Positions 26,695-36,530 are shown, numbered from the stretch's first letter. The stretch is 64,000 nt of DNA from Pseudomonas viridiflava (GCF_900602065.1 NZ_UWFN01000200.1:239305-303304), one strand, 5' to 3'. The notes: generated by a model from the sequence alone, not told the origin. Program-made: numbers and translations.

Positions 26695-28050
26695 ATGAAA
26701 AGAATATTTGGCAAGCTATACGTGCAAGTGCTCATCGCGGTCATCCTCGGCGCGCTGGTGGGCGTGCTGGTCCCGGAAACCGGTACCGCGCTCAAACCGT
26801 TGGGCGATGCGTTTATCAAACTGATCAAAATGCTCCTGGCTCCGGTGATCTTCCTCACGGTAGTGACAGGCATCGCCAAGATGGAGAACATGAAAGAGTT
26901 AGGGCGCGTCGGTTTTCGTGCGCTGATCTATTTCGAAGTGGTGTCGACCCTGGCGCTGGTCGTCGGCCTGGTGGTGGTTGATGTGTTCAAGCCCGGCGCA
27001 GGCATGAACATCGATGTGGCAACACTCGATGCCTCCAGTCTTGCCAACTACACCACCGCAGCGAAACACACGACGTTCATGGACTTTTTCATGAACATCA
27101 TTCCAGACACTATCGTCGATGCCTTTGCCAAAGGCAACGTGCTGCAAATCCTGCTGTTTTCAATATTGCTGGGTGTCGCGCTGGCTCACGTCGGGCCGCG
27201 TGGCAAACCCTTTGTCGACATGCTCGACAGCCTGATGCAGGGCATGTTTCGCATCGTCAACATGGTCATGCGTCTGGCACCCATCGGTGCGTTTGGTGCA
27301 ATCGCCTTCACCATTGGCAAATACGGTTTTGGTTCGCTGTTTTCGCTGGGCAAATTAATGGCCTGTGTTTACCTGACCTGCATCGTATTCGTGATCTTTG
27401 TGCTGGGGCCTATCTGCCGCTACAGCGGGTTCAGCCTGTGGAAGTTTCTCAAGTTCATCAAGGAGGAGTTGTTCACTGTGCTGGGCACCAGTTCGTCTGA
27501 GTCGGTGCTGCCGCAGATGATCTCGAAGATGGAAAAAGCCGGAGTGTCGAAACCCGTGGCCGGCATGATCATCCCGTCCAGCCTGACCTTCAATCCTGAT
27601 GGCCAGGCGATCTACTACACCATCGCGGCGATCTTTATTGCTCAGGCGACCAACACGCCGTTGACGCTGAGTGACCAGTTGATTGTCCTGGCCGTATTGA
27701 TGTTTACCTCCAAAGGATCTGCTGGGGTTACCGGCTCGGGCTTCATTATTTTGGCGGCGACGCTGTCTTCGCTGGGTACGATTCCGGTCGCGGGAATGGT
27801 CCTGCTGTTGGGTGTGGATCGGTTCATGTCAGAGGCACGGGCGATCACCAACACCATTGGAAACGGCGTCGGCACCATGGCCATCGCCAAATGGGTAGGC
27901 GCGCTGGACACGGTGAAGATGAACAAGGCGCTCAACGGTGAACCCGAGGAAGCGAAGCCTGTTAAACAGGCTGAGAATGTGGCGGCTTATCCCACGGCGG
28001 GGGGCAGTCCGTTGGTGGACGGCCTCGAAAGGGCGAGGCGCCTGTCCTAG
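26695..28050 (+). CDS. dctA: C4-dicarboxylate:cation symporter DctA
   Basis: 451 residues, about eight membrane helices plus two re-entrant loops. DAACS family motifs: [20 protein letters not shown], the serine-rich loop [28 protein letters not shown] and [15 protein letters not shown]. It imports malate, succinate, fumarate or related acids with Na+ or H+. Directly downstream of the D-malate/tartrate dehydrogenase gene, so probably its uptake partner. The final 30 residues are a hydrophilic tail. Confidence 0.9.
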   Translation: MKRIFGKLYVQVLIAVILGALVGVLVPETGTALKPLGDAFIKLIKMLLAPVIFLTVVTGIAKMENMKELGRVGFRALIYFEVVSTLALVVGLVVVDVFKPGAGMNIDVATLDASSLANYTTAAKHTTFMDFFMNIIPDTIVDAFAKGNVLQILLFSILLGVALAHVGPRGKPFVDMLDSLMQGMFRIVNMVMRLAPIGAFGAIAFTIGKYGFGSLFSLGKLMACVYLTCIVFVIFVLGPICRYSGFSLWKFLKFIKEELFTVLGTSSSESVLPQMISKMEKAGVSKPVAGMIIPSSLTFNPDGQAIYYTIAAIFIAQATNTPLTLSDQLIVLAVLMFTSKGSAGVTGSGFIILAATLSSLGTIPVAGMVLLLGVDRFMSEARAITNTIGNGVGTMAIAKWVGALDTVKMNKALNGEPEEAKPVKQAENVAAYPTAGGSPLVDGLERARRLS

Positions 28051-28162
28051 GTTTTGTGTAATTCCAGAAGTGTAGGGCGTCTATCGAACAACATGCACTC
28101 CCTTGAACCGGGGTGCATGTTCCAGGCGATCGAGCCGTGCCGTCGCGAAATAATCACTGAAT

Positions 28163-28254
28163 CTGTAGGAGCGCACGAGCAACGCGAGGCCGCGATGGCG
28201 GCCTGTCTCATACACCGCCATCGCTGGCCTCGTAACCTCGGTGAGCTCCTACAG
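28163..28254. repeat. Long REP-like inverted repeat
   Basis: CTGTAGGAGC (28163-28172) pairs with GCTCCTACAG (28245-28254) and, further in, GCGATGGCGG pairs with CCGCCATCGC. It is a Pseudomonas GTAGGAGC-type palindrome between the convergent genes ending at 28050 and 28296. Confidence 0.8.
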
Positions 28255-28295
28255 GTCAGTGGTTTGCCGGGCCACAGCACGCAGGTATGAACGTA

Positions 28296-28673
28296 TCATT
28301 CAGCTATCTGCGAAAACACTTCCCTGGCCGCAAACAGCCCGTTAAGCGCGGCGGGGAAGCCGGCATACACAGCCATCTGCATGATGACTTCGACAATCTC
28401 CTGCTCGGAGCAGCCAACATTACGTGCACCATGGATATGCACCTTGAGCTGTGGTGCTGCATTACCCAATGCCGTGAGCGCCGCGACTACGGCAAGTTCT
28501 CGGGTCTTCAGGTCCAGACCGGGCCTTGAGTAAATATCGCCAAACGGAAACTCGATAAGCAGTCGTGCGAAATCAGGAGCAATATCCTTCAGGCTCTCAA
28601 TGACATTTTCGCCCGCCTGACCATCAATCTCTTTAAGCTTCGCCAAACCTCTGACATAACGTTGGTTTTCCAT
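28296..28673 (-). CDS. Carboxymuconolactone decarboxylase (CMD) family protein
   Basis: 125 residues from ATG 28673, which has AGGA 9 bases upstream; the longer frame to 28979 overlaps the LysR gene. The protein shows the CMD/AhpD fold pattern [16 protein letters not shown], then [26 protein letters not shown] and [10 protein letters not shown]. The single Cys and missing CxxC make a peroxidase role unlikely; 4-carboxymuconolactone decarboxylase or a relative is more likely. Divergent from a LysR regulator. Confidence 0.8.
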   Translation of the reverse strand: MENQRYVRGLAKLKEIDGQAGENVIESLKDIAPDFARLLIEFPFGDIYSRPGLDLKTRELAVVAALTALGNAAPQLKVHIHGARNVGCSEQEIVEVIMQMAVYAGFPAALNGLFAAREVFSQIAE

Positions 28674-28748
28674 AGGTATCATCCTGAGATGAACTGTGCC
28701 CGGCACCTTAGGCGGGACCTTGGCTTTTGATCCAATACTCTTTCGGTG

Positions 28749-28763
28749 ATACCTTTTCGGTAT
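28749..28763. promoter_or_regulatory. ATACC-N5-GGTAT palindrome over the LysR start
   Basis: Perfect 5-bp arms whose right arm overlaps the LysR start codon. Its position suggests autorepression and control of the divergent CMD gene 76 bp away. Confidence 0.45.
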
Positions 28764-29667
28764 GAATGAAGCCATCGATCTGCGGCAGTTCCGGTACTTC
28801 CTTGCCCTCAGCGAGGAACTCAACTTTGGGCGTGCCGCGATGCGCCTGAATATTTCCCAGCCACCGCTCAGTCGGCAGATCCGCCAGCTGGAAACCTTGC
28901 TCGGCGTCGATTTGTTCGTGCGGACCACAACCGGCGTCACCCTGACCCAGGCGGGCCTGGCGTTCGTGCCAGAGGTCAAACGAACACTGGCACAGGCGGC
29001 GAAAGCGGTGGCAATTGCTCAAGCGACGATTGAGGATGAGTGCGATCAACTGCGTGTGGGATACACCACGGTGTTTGATCGCAGCGTCATTCCTGATGTG
29101 TCAGGGCCGCTACACCTGCGCTATCCGGGTGTGCGGATCACCGCGACCGGCAAGCACTCGATCAGGCTCGTGCGGGATATCAGCAATGGGGTAATGGATG
29201 TGGCTTTCATCGGCCTGCACACCGAGACCAAAGGCCTGAATGTCGAGACATTGCTGGAAGAGCCAGTAGTGGTTGCGCTGCCAGCCAGCCATCCCCTTGC
29301 CCGCAAGCGCAGGCTTGGTTTTTCAGATCTGGCCTATGAGTCGATATTTCGCTTTGAGCGTCGGCTGAATCCCGGATTTTATGATCATTGCCAAGCGGTC
29401 TTTGAGCGACACAACTTCAAACCGCGCACGATTCCTGAACCCGACGATCATCACATCCTGCTCGGCCTGATTGCCGAGGGGCAGGGCATCGCATTTGTTT
29501 CCGCCTCACTCAAAAATGTCACGCGGCGCGGTGTGGTCTTTCGCCCGCTCAACGATCAGGCGAGCAAGCTGTCCAGCGGGATCGCGGTAGTGTGGAATGC
29601 CCGCAAATCGTCGGCAGTTCTGCATTATTTCCTCGAACTTGTGCGGATCAAGGCGAAGCCGGAATGA
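28762..29667 (+). CDS. LysR-family transcriptional regulator
   Basis: 301 residues. HTH at about residues 18-40 ([20 protein letters not shown]), wing [12 protein letters not shown], effector domain to the end. The start [20 protein letters not shown] is characteristic of the BenM/CatR-like aromatic-catabolism LysR group. Divergent from the CMD-family gene, its probable target. No clear Shine-Dalgarno; the start codon is inside a palindrome. Confidence 0.83.
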   Translation: MNEAIDLRQFRYFLALSEELNFGRAAMRLNISQPPLSRQIRQLETLLGVDLFVRTTTGVTLTQAGLAFVPEVKRTLAQAAKAVAIAQATIEDECDQLRVGYTTVFDRSVIPDVSGPLHLRYPGVRITATGKHSIRLVRDISNGVMDVAFIGLHTETKGLNVETLLEEPVVVALPASHPLARKRRLGFSDLAYESIFRFERRLNPGFYDHCQAVFERHNFKPRTIPEPDDHHILLGLIAEGQGIAFVSASLKNVTRRGVVFRPLNDQASKLSSGIAVVWNARKSSAVLHYFLELVRIKAKPE

Positions 29668-29843
29668 GCCTGCTCAGGCGCTGAATCTACCTATTTGCGC
29701 CAGGGTGGATCATCGTTGGCACTTGATTGGTGCGCAGGTCGTTTTGCACAAGAAAAACTGATCGTTGCTGTGTAAAAAACCCGTTTGTCACACCTTGGCG
29801 TGTCGACGGATCATTTCTTCATTCTTGATCAATGGAGAACATG

Positions 29844-31184
29844 ATGAGTACGACGCAAACTACACAGGCGCTGTCCGACTCGGCACCTGTTGCCTCTTCA
29901 GCGCCTGTTGCCTCGGGCAAGAAAATGAGCCGCCTGGCGGCTGCCAGTACCATCGGCACCACGCTGGAATGGTATGACTTCACGGTCTACAACCTGATGG
30001 CAGCGCTGGTCTTCAACGCGATCTTCTTTCCGTCGTTTGATCCTCTCACCGGCACTATTCTCGCGTTTTCCACCTATGCCGTCGGTTACATCTCACGACC
30101 TCTCGGTGGCATTGTCTTTGGGCATCTGGGCGATAAGCTCGGCCGTCGTTTTGTGTTGGTCACCACGCTGGTATTGATGGGCGTGGCCACAGGACTGATG
30201 GGCTTGTTGCCCACTTACGCCGCGTGGGGCATCTGGAGTCCGATTCTGCTGGTGGCATTGCGCTTTGTGCAGGGCGCGGCAATTGGCGGCGAATGGGCGG
30301 GCGCGGTCTTGCTCTCCATGGAGCATGGCGCGCAGCACCAGCGTGGTCGTAATGCGTCTTTCACCCAAGTAGGTCCATCGTGCGGTACGTTACTGGGCAC
30401 CGGCTTCATCGCGTTGGTTTCCTGGGGGCTGAGCCCGGAAGACTTCCAGTCGTGGGGCTGGCGCATTCCGTTTCTGTCCAGTGTCGCATTGGTGATCTTT
30501 GGCCTCTGGCTGCGTCGCGGAGTGGAAGAAACCCCGGTTTTCAAGGAAATCGAAGCGCACAACGCAACGGCAAAAACGCCGATCAAGGAAGTCTTCAGTA
30601 ACCACTGGCGTCGACTGCTTCTGGCAGGCGGTGCACGTGTCGGATCGGACGTTCTTTATGCGCTGGTTGTAGTGTTCACGCTGACGTACGTGACGACGGT
30701 CTTGCACTTGCCGCGACCTCTGGCGCTCACCGCGACGATGATTGGCGCGGGGCTGAACGCGATATGTGTGCCGCTGTTCGGCATCCTCTCCGACAAGATT
30801 GGCCGCCGTCCCGTGTACATTGGTGGCGCGCTGTGTGCGATGGTCTGGGCTTTTGTATTCTTCAAACTGATGAACACTGCCGAGCCTCTGTCGATTTGCA
30901 TCGCAGTCGTCGTGGGGCTTGTCATTCACGCCGCGATGTACGGCCCGCAAGCTGCCTTCGTAACCGAGCAGTTTCCGACCCGGGTGCGCTACGCCGGTTC
31001 GTCGCTGGCCTACACCCTGGCGGGCATTATCGGCGGCGGCTTCGCTCCGCTGATCATCGCCAGCCTGTACAAGTCTTATAACTCGACACTGGCCGTTTCG
31101 TTGTACGTGTGTGCAGCGCTGAGCATTACGTTGATTGCACTGATCTGCGCCAGAGAGACGGCGGGTAAGCCATTGGAGAAATAG
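29844..31184 (+). CDS. MFS metabolite:H+ symporter (MHS family)
   Basis: 446 residues from ATG 29844, six bases after GGAG; ATGs at 29832 and 29841 are too early or too close. About 12 helices; GTTLEWYDFTVYNLMAALVF, GHLGDKLGRRFVL and GGEWAGAVLLSMEHG are MHS hallmarks. It shares its layout with the transporter at 7635-8945. Substrate probably a small carboxylate or aromatic acid. Monocistronic, followed by a strong intrinsic terminator at 31207. Confidence 0.85.
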   Translation: MSTTQTTQALSDSAPVASSAPVASGKKMSRLAAASTIGTTLEWYDFTVYNLMAALVFNAIFFPSFDPLTGTILAFSTYAVGYISRPLGGIVFGHLGDKLGRRFVLVTTLVLMGVATGLMGLLPTYAAWGIWSPILLVALRFVQGAAIGGEWAGAVLLSMEHGAQHQRGRNASFTQVGPSCGTLLGTGFIALVSWGLSPEDFQSWGWRIPFLSSVALVIFGLWLRRGVEETPVFKEIEAHNATAKTPIKEVFSNHWRRLLLAGGARVGSDVLYALVVVFTLTYVTTVLHLPRPLALTATMIGAGLNAICVPLFGILSDKIGRRPVYIGGALCAMVWAFVFFKLMNTAEPLSICIAVVVGLVIHAAMYGPQAAFVTEQFPTRVRYAGSSLAYTLAGIIGGGFAPLIIASLYKSYNSTLAVSLYVCAALSITLIALICARETAGKPLEK

Positions 31185-31206
31185 GTTGTAAGGTTCAGGC
31201 ATAGAG

Positions 31207-31239
31207 AAAGCCCCCGAGCCAATGGTCGGGGGCTTTTTT
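31207..31239. terminator. Intrinsic terminator, bidirectional
   Basis: AAAGCCCCCGA pairs with TCGGGGGCTTT (11 bp) around an 8-base loop, followed by T-rich sequence on the + strand and preceded by A residues for the other strand. Serves the convergent genes ending at 31184 and 31251. Confidence 0.92.
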
Positions 31240-31250
31240 GTGGGCGGTCT

Positions 31251-31943
31251 TCAAAGCGATTGTTTTGACGCGTGCTCATGTAGTCGTTCACTTCTATTCA
31301 AAAGCCATGACATGAGCAGCCCTGGAACCAGGAAACCTAGTGAGACCAAAATCCCGTGAAGTATGTGCGTCAGAGGTTCATTGAGAGTGGCAACAAGCTT
31401 CATGGGCGAAGCGACCGGGGATAGCTGCAAGAACAGGACACACAGCACTGCACAAGGCCAAATCAAACTCACACCGCGTCGTGCGCTGAGTCGCCATGCG
31501 TAGGCTGCCAGGAGGGCTGAGAAAATCCCTTCGAGAATCCAGGAGGCAGTCCCCAGCTTGCCCCACAGGCCATAACCGTAATGCTCAACCGAGTGGGGAT
31601 ACAGTGCCAGATCACTGTTGTGCATCGGCCAATCAGCGATGAAGTGAGAGAAGGCTGCCAGCGCGGCCACAACGGCTACTGGGCGATGCTTTATGAAAAG
31701 CAGTCCCCAAATGGCTGACCAGAATACAGCGGCAAGCAGTGAGTGATCCCAATCAATAAAGGTCAGATCAAAGAACAGGTACGGCCCACTATTTAAATTG
31801 GGGGTTACGGTGTTGAAGCCGAGAATGATGAAAATCCCATCGAGCAGATCCAAAAAGCCAACTCCCATCATGATGGGTACTGCAGGGATTTTGGGATAGC
31901 GGGCCTTGATTGCCAGACCGATGGCGAAGTGACCGACGTACAT
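31251..31943 (-). CDS. Polytopic membrane protein, possible YdjM-like metal-dependent hydrolase
   Basis: 230 residues with about six membrane helices. Conserved-looking polar motifs lie at membrane edges: HFAIGLAIK near the N-terminus, DLLDG, DWDHSLL, and FSHFIADWPMH. The pattern of His and Asp residues resembles the LexA-regulated YdjM/DUF457 integral membrane 'metal-dependent hydrolases'. Function unknown. Divergent from the Crp/Fnr-type regulator at 32037, whose gene starts 94 bp away. Confidence 0.6.
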   Translation of the reverse strand: MYVGHFAIGLAIKARYPKIPAVPIMMGVGFLDLLDGIFIILGFNTVTPNLNSGPYLFFDLTFIDWDHSLLAAVFWSAIWGLLFIKHRPVAVVAALAAFSHFIADWPMHNSDLALYPHSVEHYGYGLWGKLGTASWILEGIFSALLAAYAWRLSARRGVSLIWPCAVLCVLFLQLSPVASPMKLVATLNEPLTHILHGILVSLGFLVPGLLMSWLLNRSERLHEHASKQSL

Positions 31944-32036
31944 TCTGTATTCCTGTTTCAGGTAAGCCTGTCGTCTACAGGCTAGGCGCTTTTGATACTA
32001 TCGGAGCCTTCAAACCAAGATTGTCGGGTTTTGGCA

Positions 32037-32708
32037 ATGTCTGAACGATCTCCCAAGATTACATCCCCATCCTTCTCTCTACCGCCAGAGGTGGACGCGA
32101 TTTTGCTTGAGGCCTCACGGGTCAGGACGTTGGTAAAGTCAGAGGCAGTGTTTGCTCAGGGATCTGAACCACTGGGAATGTTTCGTGTGATTCAAGGCAC
32201 CTTGCGAGTCAATAGCCTGGGAGCAAATGGGCGCCAGCTCTTTCTTGCTCAATTGGCATCTGGAGATTGGTTCGGGGAAGTACCACTTTTGGACGGTTTG
32301 CCGAGAACGTATGACGTTCGAGCAGTCTCGCAAGCGGATATTGCGTTTCTTCCTGCAAGCGCGTTCTGGCAGATCATTGAAAGTCGGCCGGATGTTCTTC
32401 TGGCAATTACTCGTTTGGTTTGTAGCAGATTTCGAATGGCGCTCGATTGGGCCGGGAGCTCGGTCCTGAATCCTCTGCCCGTCAGGTTGGCTAACCGACT
32501 CGTTTCTTTGACCAAACATCCAGGCATTGAAGAAGAGCTCTGCCTCAGGGTAAGCCAGGAAAATATCGCCCAACAACTCGGTGTTTCTCGTCAGAGCATC
32601 AACCGTCAGCTGAAAATCTGGGAGGCCGAAGGCCTGTTAGTTGTTCGATACGGCGCCGTCACGATCCTGGATCTGCAAAAGCTCAGGGATGCAGCACAAG
32701 AGAGTTAG
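32037..32708 (+). CDS. Crp/Fnr-family transcriptional regulator
   Basis: 223 residues from ATG 32037; the frame could open from a TTG at 31992 but ATG is preferred. Cyclic-nucleotide-like beta-roll domain (VFAQGSEPLGMFRVIQGTLR, GDWFGEVPLLDGLPRTYDVR) at about residues 20-130, then a C-terminal winged HTH (VSQENIAQQLGVSRQSINRQ). The FGEVPLLDG block resembles CRP but the cAMP-contacting residues are not all there, and no Fnr cysteines are seen. Ligand unknown. Ends in the terminator at 32723. Confidence 0.83.
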   Translation: MSERSPKITSPSFSLPPEVDAILLEASRVRTLVKSEAVFAQGSEPLGMFRVIQGTLRVNSLGANGRQLFLAQLASGDWFGEVPLLDGLPRTYDVRAVSQADIAFLPASAFWQIIESRPDVLLAITRLVCSRFRMALDWAGSSVLNPLPVRLANRLVSLTKHPGIEEELCLRVSQENIAQQLGVSRQSINRQLKIWEAEGLLVVRYGAVTILDLQKLRDAAQES

Positions 32709-32722
32709 CGGGGAGGGGAATG

Positions 32723-32762
32723 AAGATCGGGGCATTGAACAGCGCAATGCCCCGATCTTTAT
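32723..32762. terminator. Strong bidirectional intrinsic terminator
   Basis: AAGATCGGGGCATT and AATGCCCCGATCTT form a perfect 14-bp stem with a 9-base loop, followed by TTATC. It separates the Crp/Fnr gene (ends 32708) from the convergent MFS gene (ends 32779). Confidence 0.93.
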
Positions 32763-32778
32763 CAATTAATCAGACAAC

Positions 32779-34110
32779 TCATTTCGTACGGCTGACTTTC
32801 ACATCCTTGAACAGGCAGAACACCAATACAGCAGCCAGAATTTCCAGCGCAGCCACGAAGTACAGACCTGCTGCCAGGCTGCCAGTCAGTGTGCGCAGCC
32901 AGCCGATCATGTAAGGCGCGATGAAGCCTGCCAGGTTACCGATGCAGTTGATCAGTGCAATGCCGCCAGCCGCTGCGGTACCGGCGAGGAACGCGCCAGG
33001 GATCGACCAGAACACCGGAAACGCAGCAAGGATGCCGGCTGCTGCGATGGTCAACGCAATCAGGGCCATGGTCGCATTGCCCAGGCAAAGACCGGTTGCG
33101 ATCAACCCCAGACCTGCCAGCAAGGCGGCAGTGGCGCAATGAATGCGACGCTCGGCGGTTTTGTCCGAATGATGACCGTTCCACAGCATGGCCAAGGTGC
33201 CGACGATAAAGGGAATCGCCGCCAGCAAGCCGATGCTCATGGTGTCGTTGACGCCCAGCGACTTGATCACCGAGGGCGTCCAGAAGGCAATAGTGGCGTT
33301 ACCCGAGACGATGCAGAAATACACCAGCGTACACAGCCAGACCTTGGGGTTGCGGATCAGGGCTTTCAGGTCGCTGTGTTTCTCCGGCTCCGCATCTTCG
33401 CGGGCAATCACTGCGCTGACCATCTGTTGCTCAGCAGGGCTTAGCCACTTGGCATTGACCGGTTTTTCCGGCAAATAACGCAGCACGGCGAAGCCTGCGA
33501 TCACCGACGGTATGCCTTCGAGGATGAACAGCCACTGCCAGTTCGCCAGGCTACCGACACCCACCATGCGGCTCATGATGAAGCCGGCAATCGGCCCACC
33601 GACGACACCGGCAATCGCGAACGAGGTCATGAACATCCCGTTGATGCGTGCCCGTTGTGCGGCCGGGAACCAGTACGTCAGGTACAGCACCACGCCAGGA
33701 AAGAACCCGGCTTCGAACACACCCAGCAAGAACCGCAAGATGTAAAACGACATCGGGCTGGAGACATAGGCCATCGCCATCGACGTCAGGCCCCACAGGA
33801 TCGTGATCCGGGCCAGCGTACGACGTGCACCGATCTTTTCCAGCAAGAGGTTGCTAGGCACTTCGAACAGGAAATAGCCGATGAAAAAGATACCGGCTCC
33901 AAGCCCGTAGACGGCCTCGCTGAAGCCCAGATCATCGAGCATGGCCAGCTTGGCGAAGCCGACGTTGACCCGATCGATCCAGGCCAGCACAAACAGAAAC
34001 ACCAGAAACGGAAGCAAGCGCCAGGCAATCTTGCGGTAGGTTGCAGCGGTCGCGGCCTTGTCAGAGGCACCTTCAGCTGAGCTGGCGGGCAGGGCGGGAT
34101 TGTGGTTCAT
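32779..34110 (-). CDS. MFS transporter, anion:cation symporter family
   Basis: 443 residues, about 12 helices. LAWIDRVNVGFAKLAML and the helix-3 region EVPSNLLLEKIGARRTLAR are typical of ACS-family importers of tartrate, phthalate and other carboxylates (TtuB/NicT-like). GGAG lies 7 bases before the ATG. It is downstream of the amidase and DUF2848 genes (99 bp gap), so it probably takes up the substrate of that cluster. Confidence 0.86.
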   Translation of the reverse strand: MNHNPALPASSAEGASDKAATAATYRKIAWRLLPFLVFLFVLAWIDRVNVGFAKLAMLDDLGFSEAVYGLGAGIFFIGYFLFEVPSNLLLEKIGARRTLARITILWGLTSMAMAYVSSPMSFYILRFLLGVFEAGFFPGVVLYLTYWFPAAQRARINGMFMTSFAIAGVVGGPIAGFIMSRMVGVGSLANWQWLFILEGIPSVIAGFAVLRYLPEKPVNAKWLSPAEQQMVSAVIAREDAEPEKHSDLKALIRNPKVWLCTLVYFCIVSGNATIAFWTPSVIKSLGVNDTMSIGLLAAIPFIVGTLAMLWNGHHSDKTAERRIHCATAALLAGLGLIATGLCLGNATMALIALTIAAAGILAAFPVFWSIPGAFLAGTAAAGGIALINCIGNLAGFIAPYMIGWLRTLTGSLAAGLYFVAALEILAAVLVFCLFKDVKVSRTK

Positions 34111-34209
34111 GTTGCATCTCCATCGATCAAGAGCTGGCGGCTTTCAGAAGCCGCCATAGCGGTTCGCGCGTGGTATCGGCCACGAGCGCAACGACAATCA
34201 CGCTTACGT

Positions 34210-35550
34210 TTAAGGGGCGCGCAACAGGGCTTCGACACTGCGCGCGATTTGCAATACTCGGGCGTCCTGGCCGTTCAGCCCGGCAATCGACAACCCCACC
34301 GGTAATTCACCCGCTACATGACACGGCAGACCCAGTGCGCACCCGTCGAGAAAATTGATCACGCTGGTGTTGCGCAGAACCAGGCCGTTAGTGGCGAAGA
34401 AATGAGCATCGTCCTGCTCCAGTGGCGCCAGTTCAGGCGGAACCACCGCAACACTGGGCATCAGCCATGCATCGGCATCCGCCAGCTTCTGGCTTGCCAG
34501 TGCGATCATCTTCTGACGCTCGGCCAGCAGATCCAGGTAATCGGCGGCGCTCAATGCTTCGCCGCGACGAATGCGCTGTGCCACGCGTGGGTCGTAGTCC
34601 GCAGCGTGCTCACCGGTCAGCCAACCCTGATGCAGATACCAGGCTTCGGCCGCCGTCAGCCCACCGGCGGCATTGATCTTCGGCAGTTCGTGCAACTCGG
34701 GAAAGTCGAACCAGCGAATCGATGCACCGGCGTCACTCAGGCGTTGCAGGCAGCGTTCAAACGCAGCCGCGACGGTTGCATCGACATTGTCCATGACGAA
34801 ATCACGGGTGACGGCCAGACGCAGCCCTTGCAGTGAGGCAGGGCGAGTATCAAGGGTTTCGCCTGACAGGACGCTGTCGAGCAAAATACTGTCGTCGACA
34901 TTGGCGGTGAGCGCGCCAATCGAGTCCAGGCTCGTTGCCAGCGGAAATGCCCCCTGGGCAGAGACACGGCTGGCGGTGGGCTTGAACCCTACCAGTGAGC
35001 AGAACGCCGCAGGTATGCGAAGCGATCCACCGGTGTCAGTACCCAGCCCGGCCACTGCCATGCCTTCGGCCACGCTGACGGCTGCGCCCGAACTTGATCC
35101 ACCGGCGATGCGCCCGGCAGCGACGGGGCTGACAGGTGAGCCGTGATGCGGGTTCAGCCCCAGACCAGAGAACGCGAATTCACTCATGTTGGTGCGACCC
35201 AGCAAAATCGCACCGGCAGCTTTCAAACGAGCGACGACCGGAGCGTCAGCGGTAGCCGGGGCATTACCGGCCAACACTTTGGAACCCGCGGCTGTGACCT
35301 GACCGGTCACGTCGAACAAATCCTTGATCGAAACCGGCAGGCCAGCCAACGGGGAGGCCACATAGCCTGCGGCGCGCGCCAGGTCACTGGCCTGCGCGGC
35401 TTGCATGGCACTGTCAGCATCCACCGTTATATAGGCATTACCGCCTTGGGCGCGGTGTGTATTGATACGTTCCAGCGCAGCCGCGACCAGGGCCTGACTG
35501 GTCGTGGCGCCACTGGCAAGATCTTCAGCAAGCTCTTTGATTGGCTTCAT
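34210..35550 (-). CDS. Amidase (amidase signature family)
   Basis: 446 residues from ATG 35550, eight bases after GGAG. The Ser-Ser-Lys triad region is visible: Lys in VSIKDLFDVTG (about residue 80) and the glycine/serine-rich signature GRIAGGSSSGAAVSVAEG followed by GTDTGGSLRIPAA. It hydrolyses an amide bond; the family spans GatA, acetamidase and allophanate or indoleacetamide hydrolases. Five bases after the DUF2848 gene, so translationally linked to it. Substrate unknown. Confidence 0.87.
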   Translation of the reverse strand: MKPIKELAEDLASGATTSQALVAAALERINTHRAQGGNAYITVDADSAMQAAQASDLARAAGYVASPLAGLPVSIKDLFDVTGQVTAAGSKVLAGNAPATADAPVVARLKAAGAILLGRTNMSEFAFSGLGLNPHHGSPVSPVAAGRIAGGSSSGAAVSVAEGMAVAGLGTDTGGSLRIPAAFCSLVGFKPTASRVSAQGAFPLATSLDSIGALTANVDDSILLDSVLSGETLDTRPASLQGLRLAVTRDFVMDNVDATVAAAFERCLQRLSDAGASIRWFDFPELHELPKINAAGGLTAAEAWYLHQGWLTGEHAADYDPRVAQRIRRGEALSAADYLDLLAERQKMIALASQKLADADAWLMPSVAVVPPELAPLEQDDAHFFATNGLVLRNTSVINFLDGCALGLPCHVAGELPVGLSIAGLNGQDARVLQIARSVEALLRAP

Positions 35551-35555
35551 CGATA

Positions 35556-36233
35556 TCACTCCGCGACTGGCAACGGTTCCACGCTGTAGGCATGGCGCAG
35601 GCTGCGGTTCAGTACAGGGTCGAACAGTTCCATTTCGAAGGTTTCGCCGTAGCCCAACTCACCAATCACGGGTTGAGTACCGCAGAACATTGCGGTGCCT
35701 TGCTCTAGGCTCGCGCTGTCATTGAGTTTGGCCAGCAGGGTTGCCGGGGCCAGCAGGCTGGTGACCGGACCTTCCTGATAGAGCGTGCGGGCACCGTCGC
35801 GAGTACGCCAGGTGCGCATGATCAGTTGATCCCAATGCCCCTGGACTTCATCGAAAAGCCACGCAGTAGCGGCAATCGGCTTGTCACACATTTGCTTGGA
35901 AACGGTGACGTCGAAGGCCTCGACCTTGCGGTCTGTGTGGTCCGAGCCCAACCCGACCAACAAGCCAAGGCTGCTGGGGATGAGGACGAACTCGGTTTCG
36001 CCGGAGGAATCTTTCCCGGGCACCTGAATGGTTTCAGATGGGTTTAGCAGGCTGGCGGCGACACGATAGAAGCAAGGAATCTGTGTCGGGCGGCGAACCC
36101 CAAGGGCTTCCAGCTCGGCAATATGGTGTTCCACTGCGGCACTGTTGCGACCGGCCCAACCGGCAATGATCAAGTGATCGATGTCTACAACAACTTCGCC
36201 ATGGTTAGCGACCTGAAGATTTAGCTGAGTCAA
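35556..36233 (-). CDS. DUF2848 family protein
   Basis: 225 residues. Its layout (N-terminal DHLIIAGWAGRN, EHHIAELEALGV, RPTQIPCFYRVA, then LGSDHTDRKVEA) matches DUF2848, proteins distantly similar to fumarylacetoacetate hydrolases and usually next to amidases and carboxylate transporters. The GSDHTDR block may bind metal. First gene of the DUF2848-amidase-MFS cluster, divergent from a GntR regulator with paired palindromes between them. Catalytic role unproven. Confidence 0.75.
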   Translation of the reverse strand: MTQLNLQVANHGEVVVDIDHLIIAGWAGRNSAAVEHHIAELEALGVRRPTQIPCFYRVAASLLNPSETIQVPGKDSSGETEFVLIPSSLGLLVGLGSDHTDRKVEAFDVTVSKQMCDKPIAATAWLFDEVQGHWDQLIMRTWRTRDGARTLYQEGPVTSLLAPATLLAKLNDSASLEQGTAMFCGTQPVIGELGYGETFEMELFDPVLNRSLRHAYSVEPLPVAE

Positions 36234-36285
36234 AGCGGTGCCCTCGTTTGAGTAGGAAGAACATCAGTGCGTCGTGAAGTTACAC

Positions 36286-36295
36286 TGATATATCA
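36286..36295. promoter_or_regulatory. GntR-type operator TGATATATCA, copy 1
   Basis: Ten-base perfect palindrome 52 bp upstream of the DUF2848 start. The context CTGATATATCACAG is the reverse complement of the start of copy 2. Confidence 0.6.
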
Positions 36296-36520
36296 CAGGT
36301 TTATCAATACGCAATTGATATGCCAGCTCTGTGGAGCTTGCAACTAATCTGATTATTATCAATAGGTTGTGAGTATTTCCGAGGGGGGATGGAGTAATCG
36401 AAAACGTTACCTGTTACCCGCGTTGCACCACATTTGAGCGATCGGCGCTCACTAATGGCGCGTTTTGTTACCGGCTGGCAGCGGCGTAGAAAGCGACAAT
36501 CCAGCCGATATGAAATACAG

Positions 36521-36530
36521 TGATATATCA
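36521..36530. promoter_or_regulatory. GntR-type operator TGATATATCA, copy 2
   Basis: Identical palindrome 23 bp before the regulator start, so binding here would autoregulate. The repeat in both promoters points to one regulator for both. Confidence 0.6.

Noticed and set aside
30390..31202. 270-codon minus-strand frame
   Set aside because: Antisense to the MHS transporter gene; low-complexity Arg/Gln/His composition.
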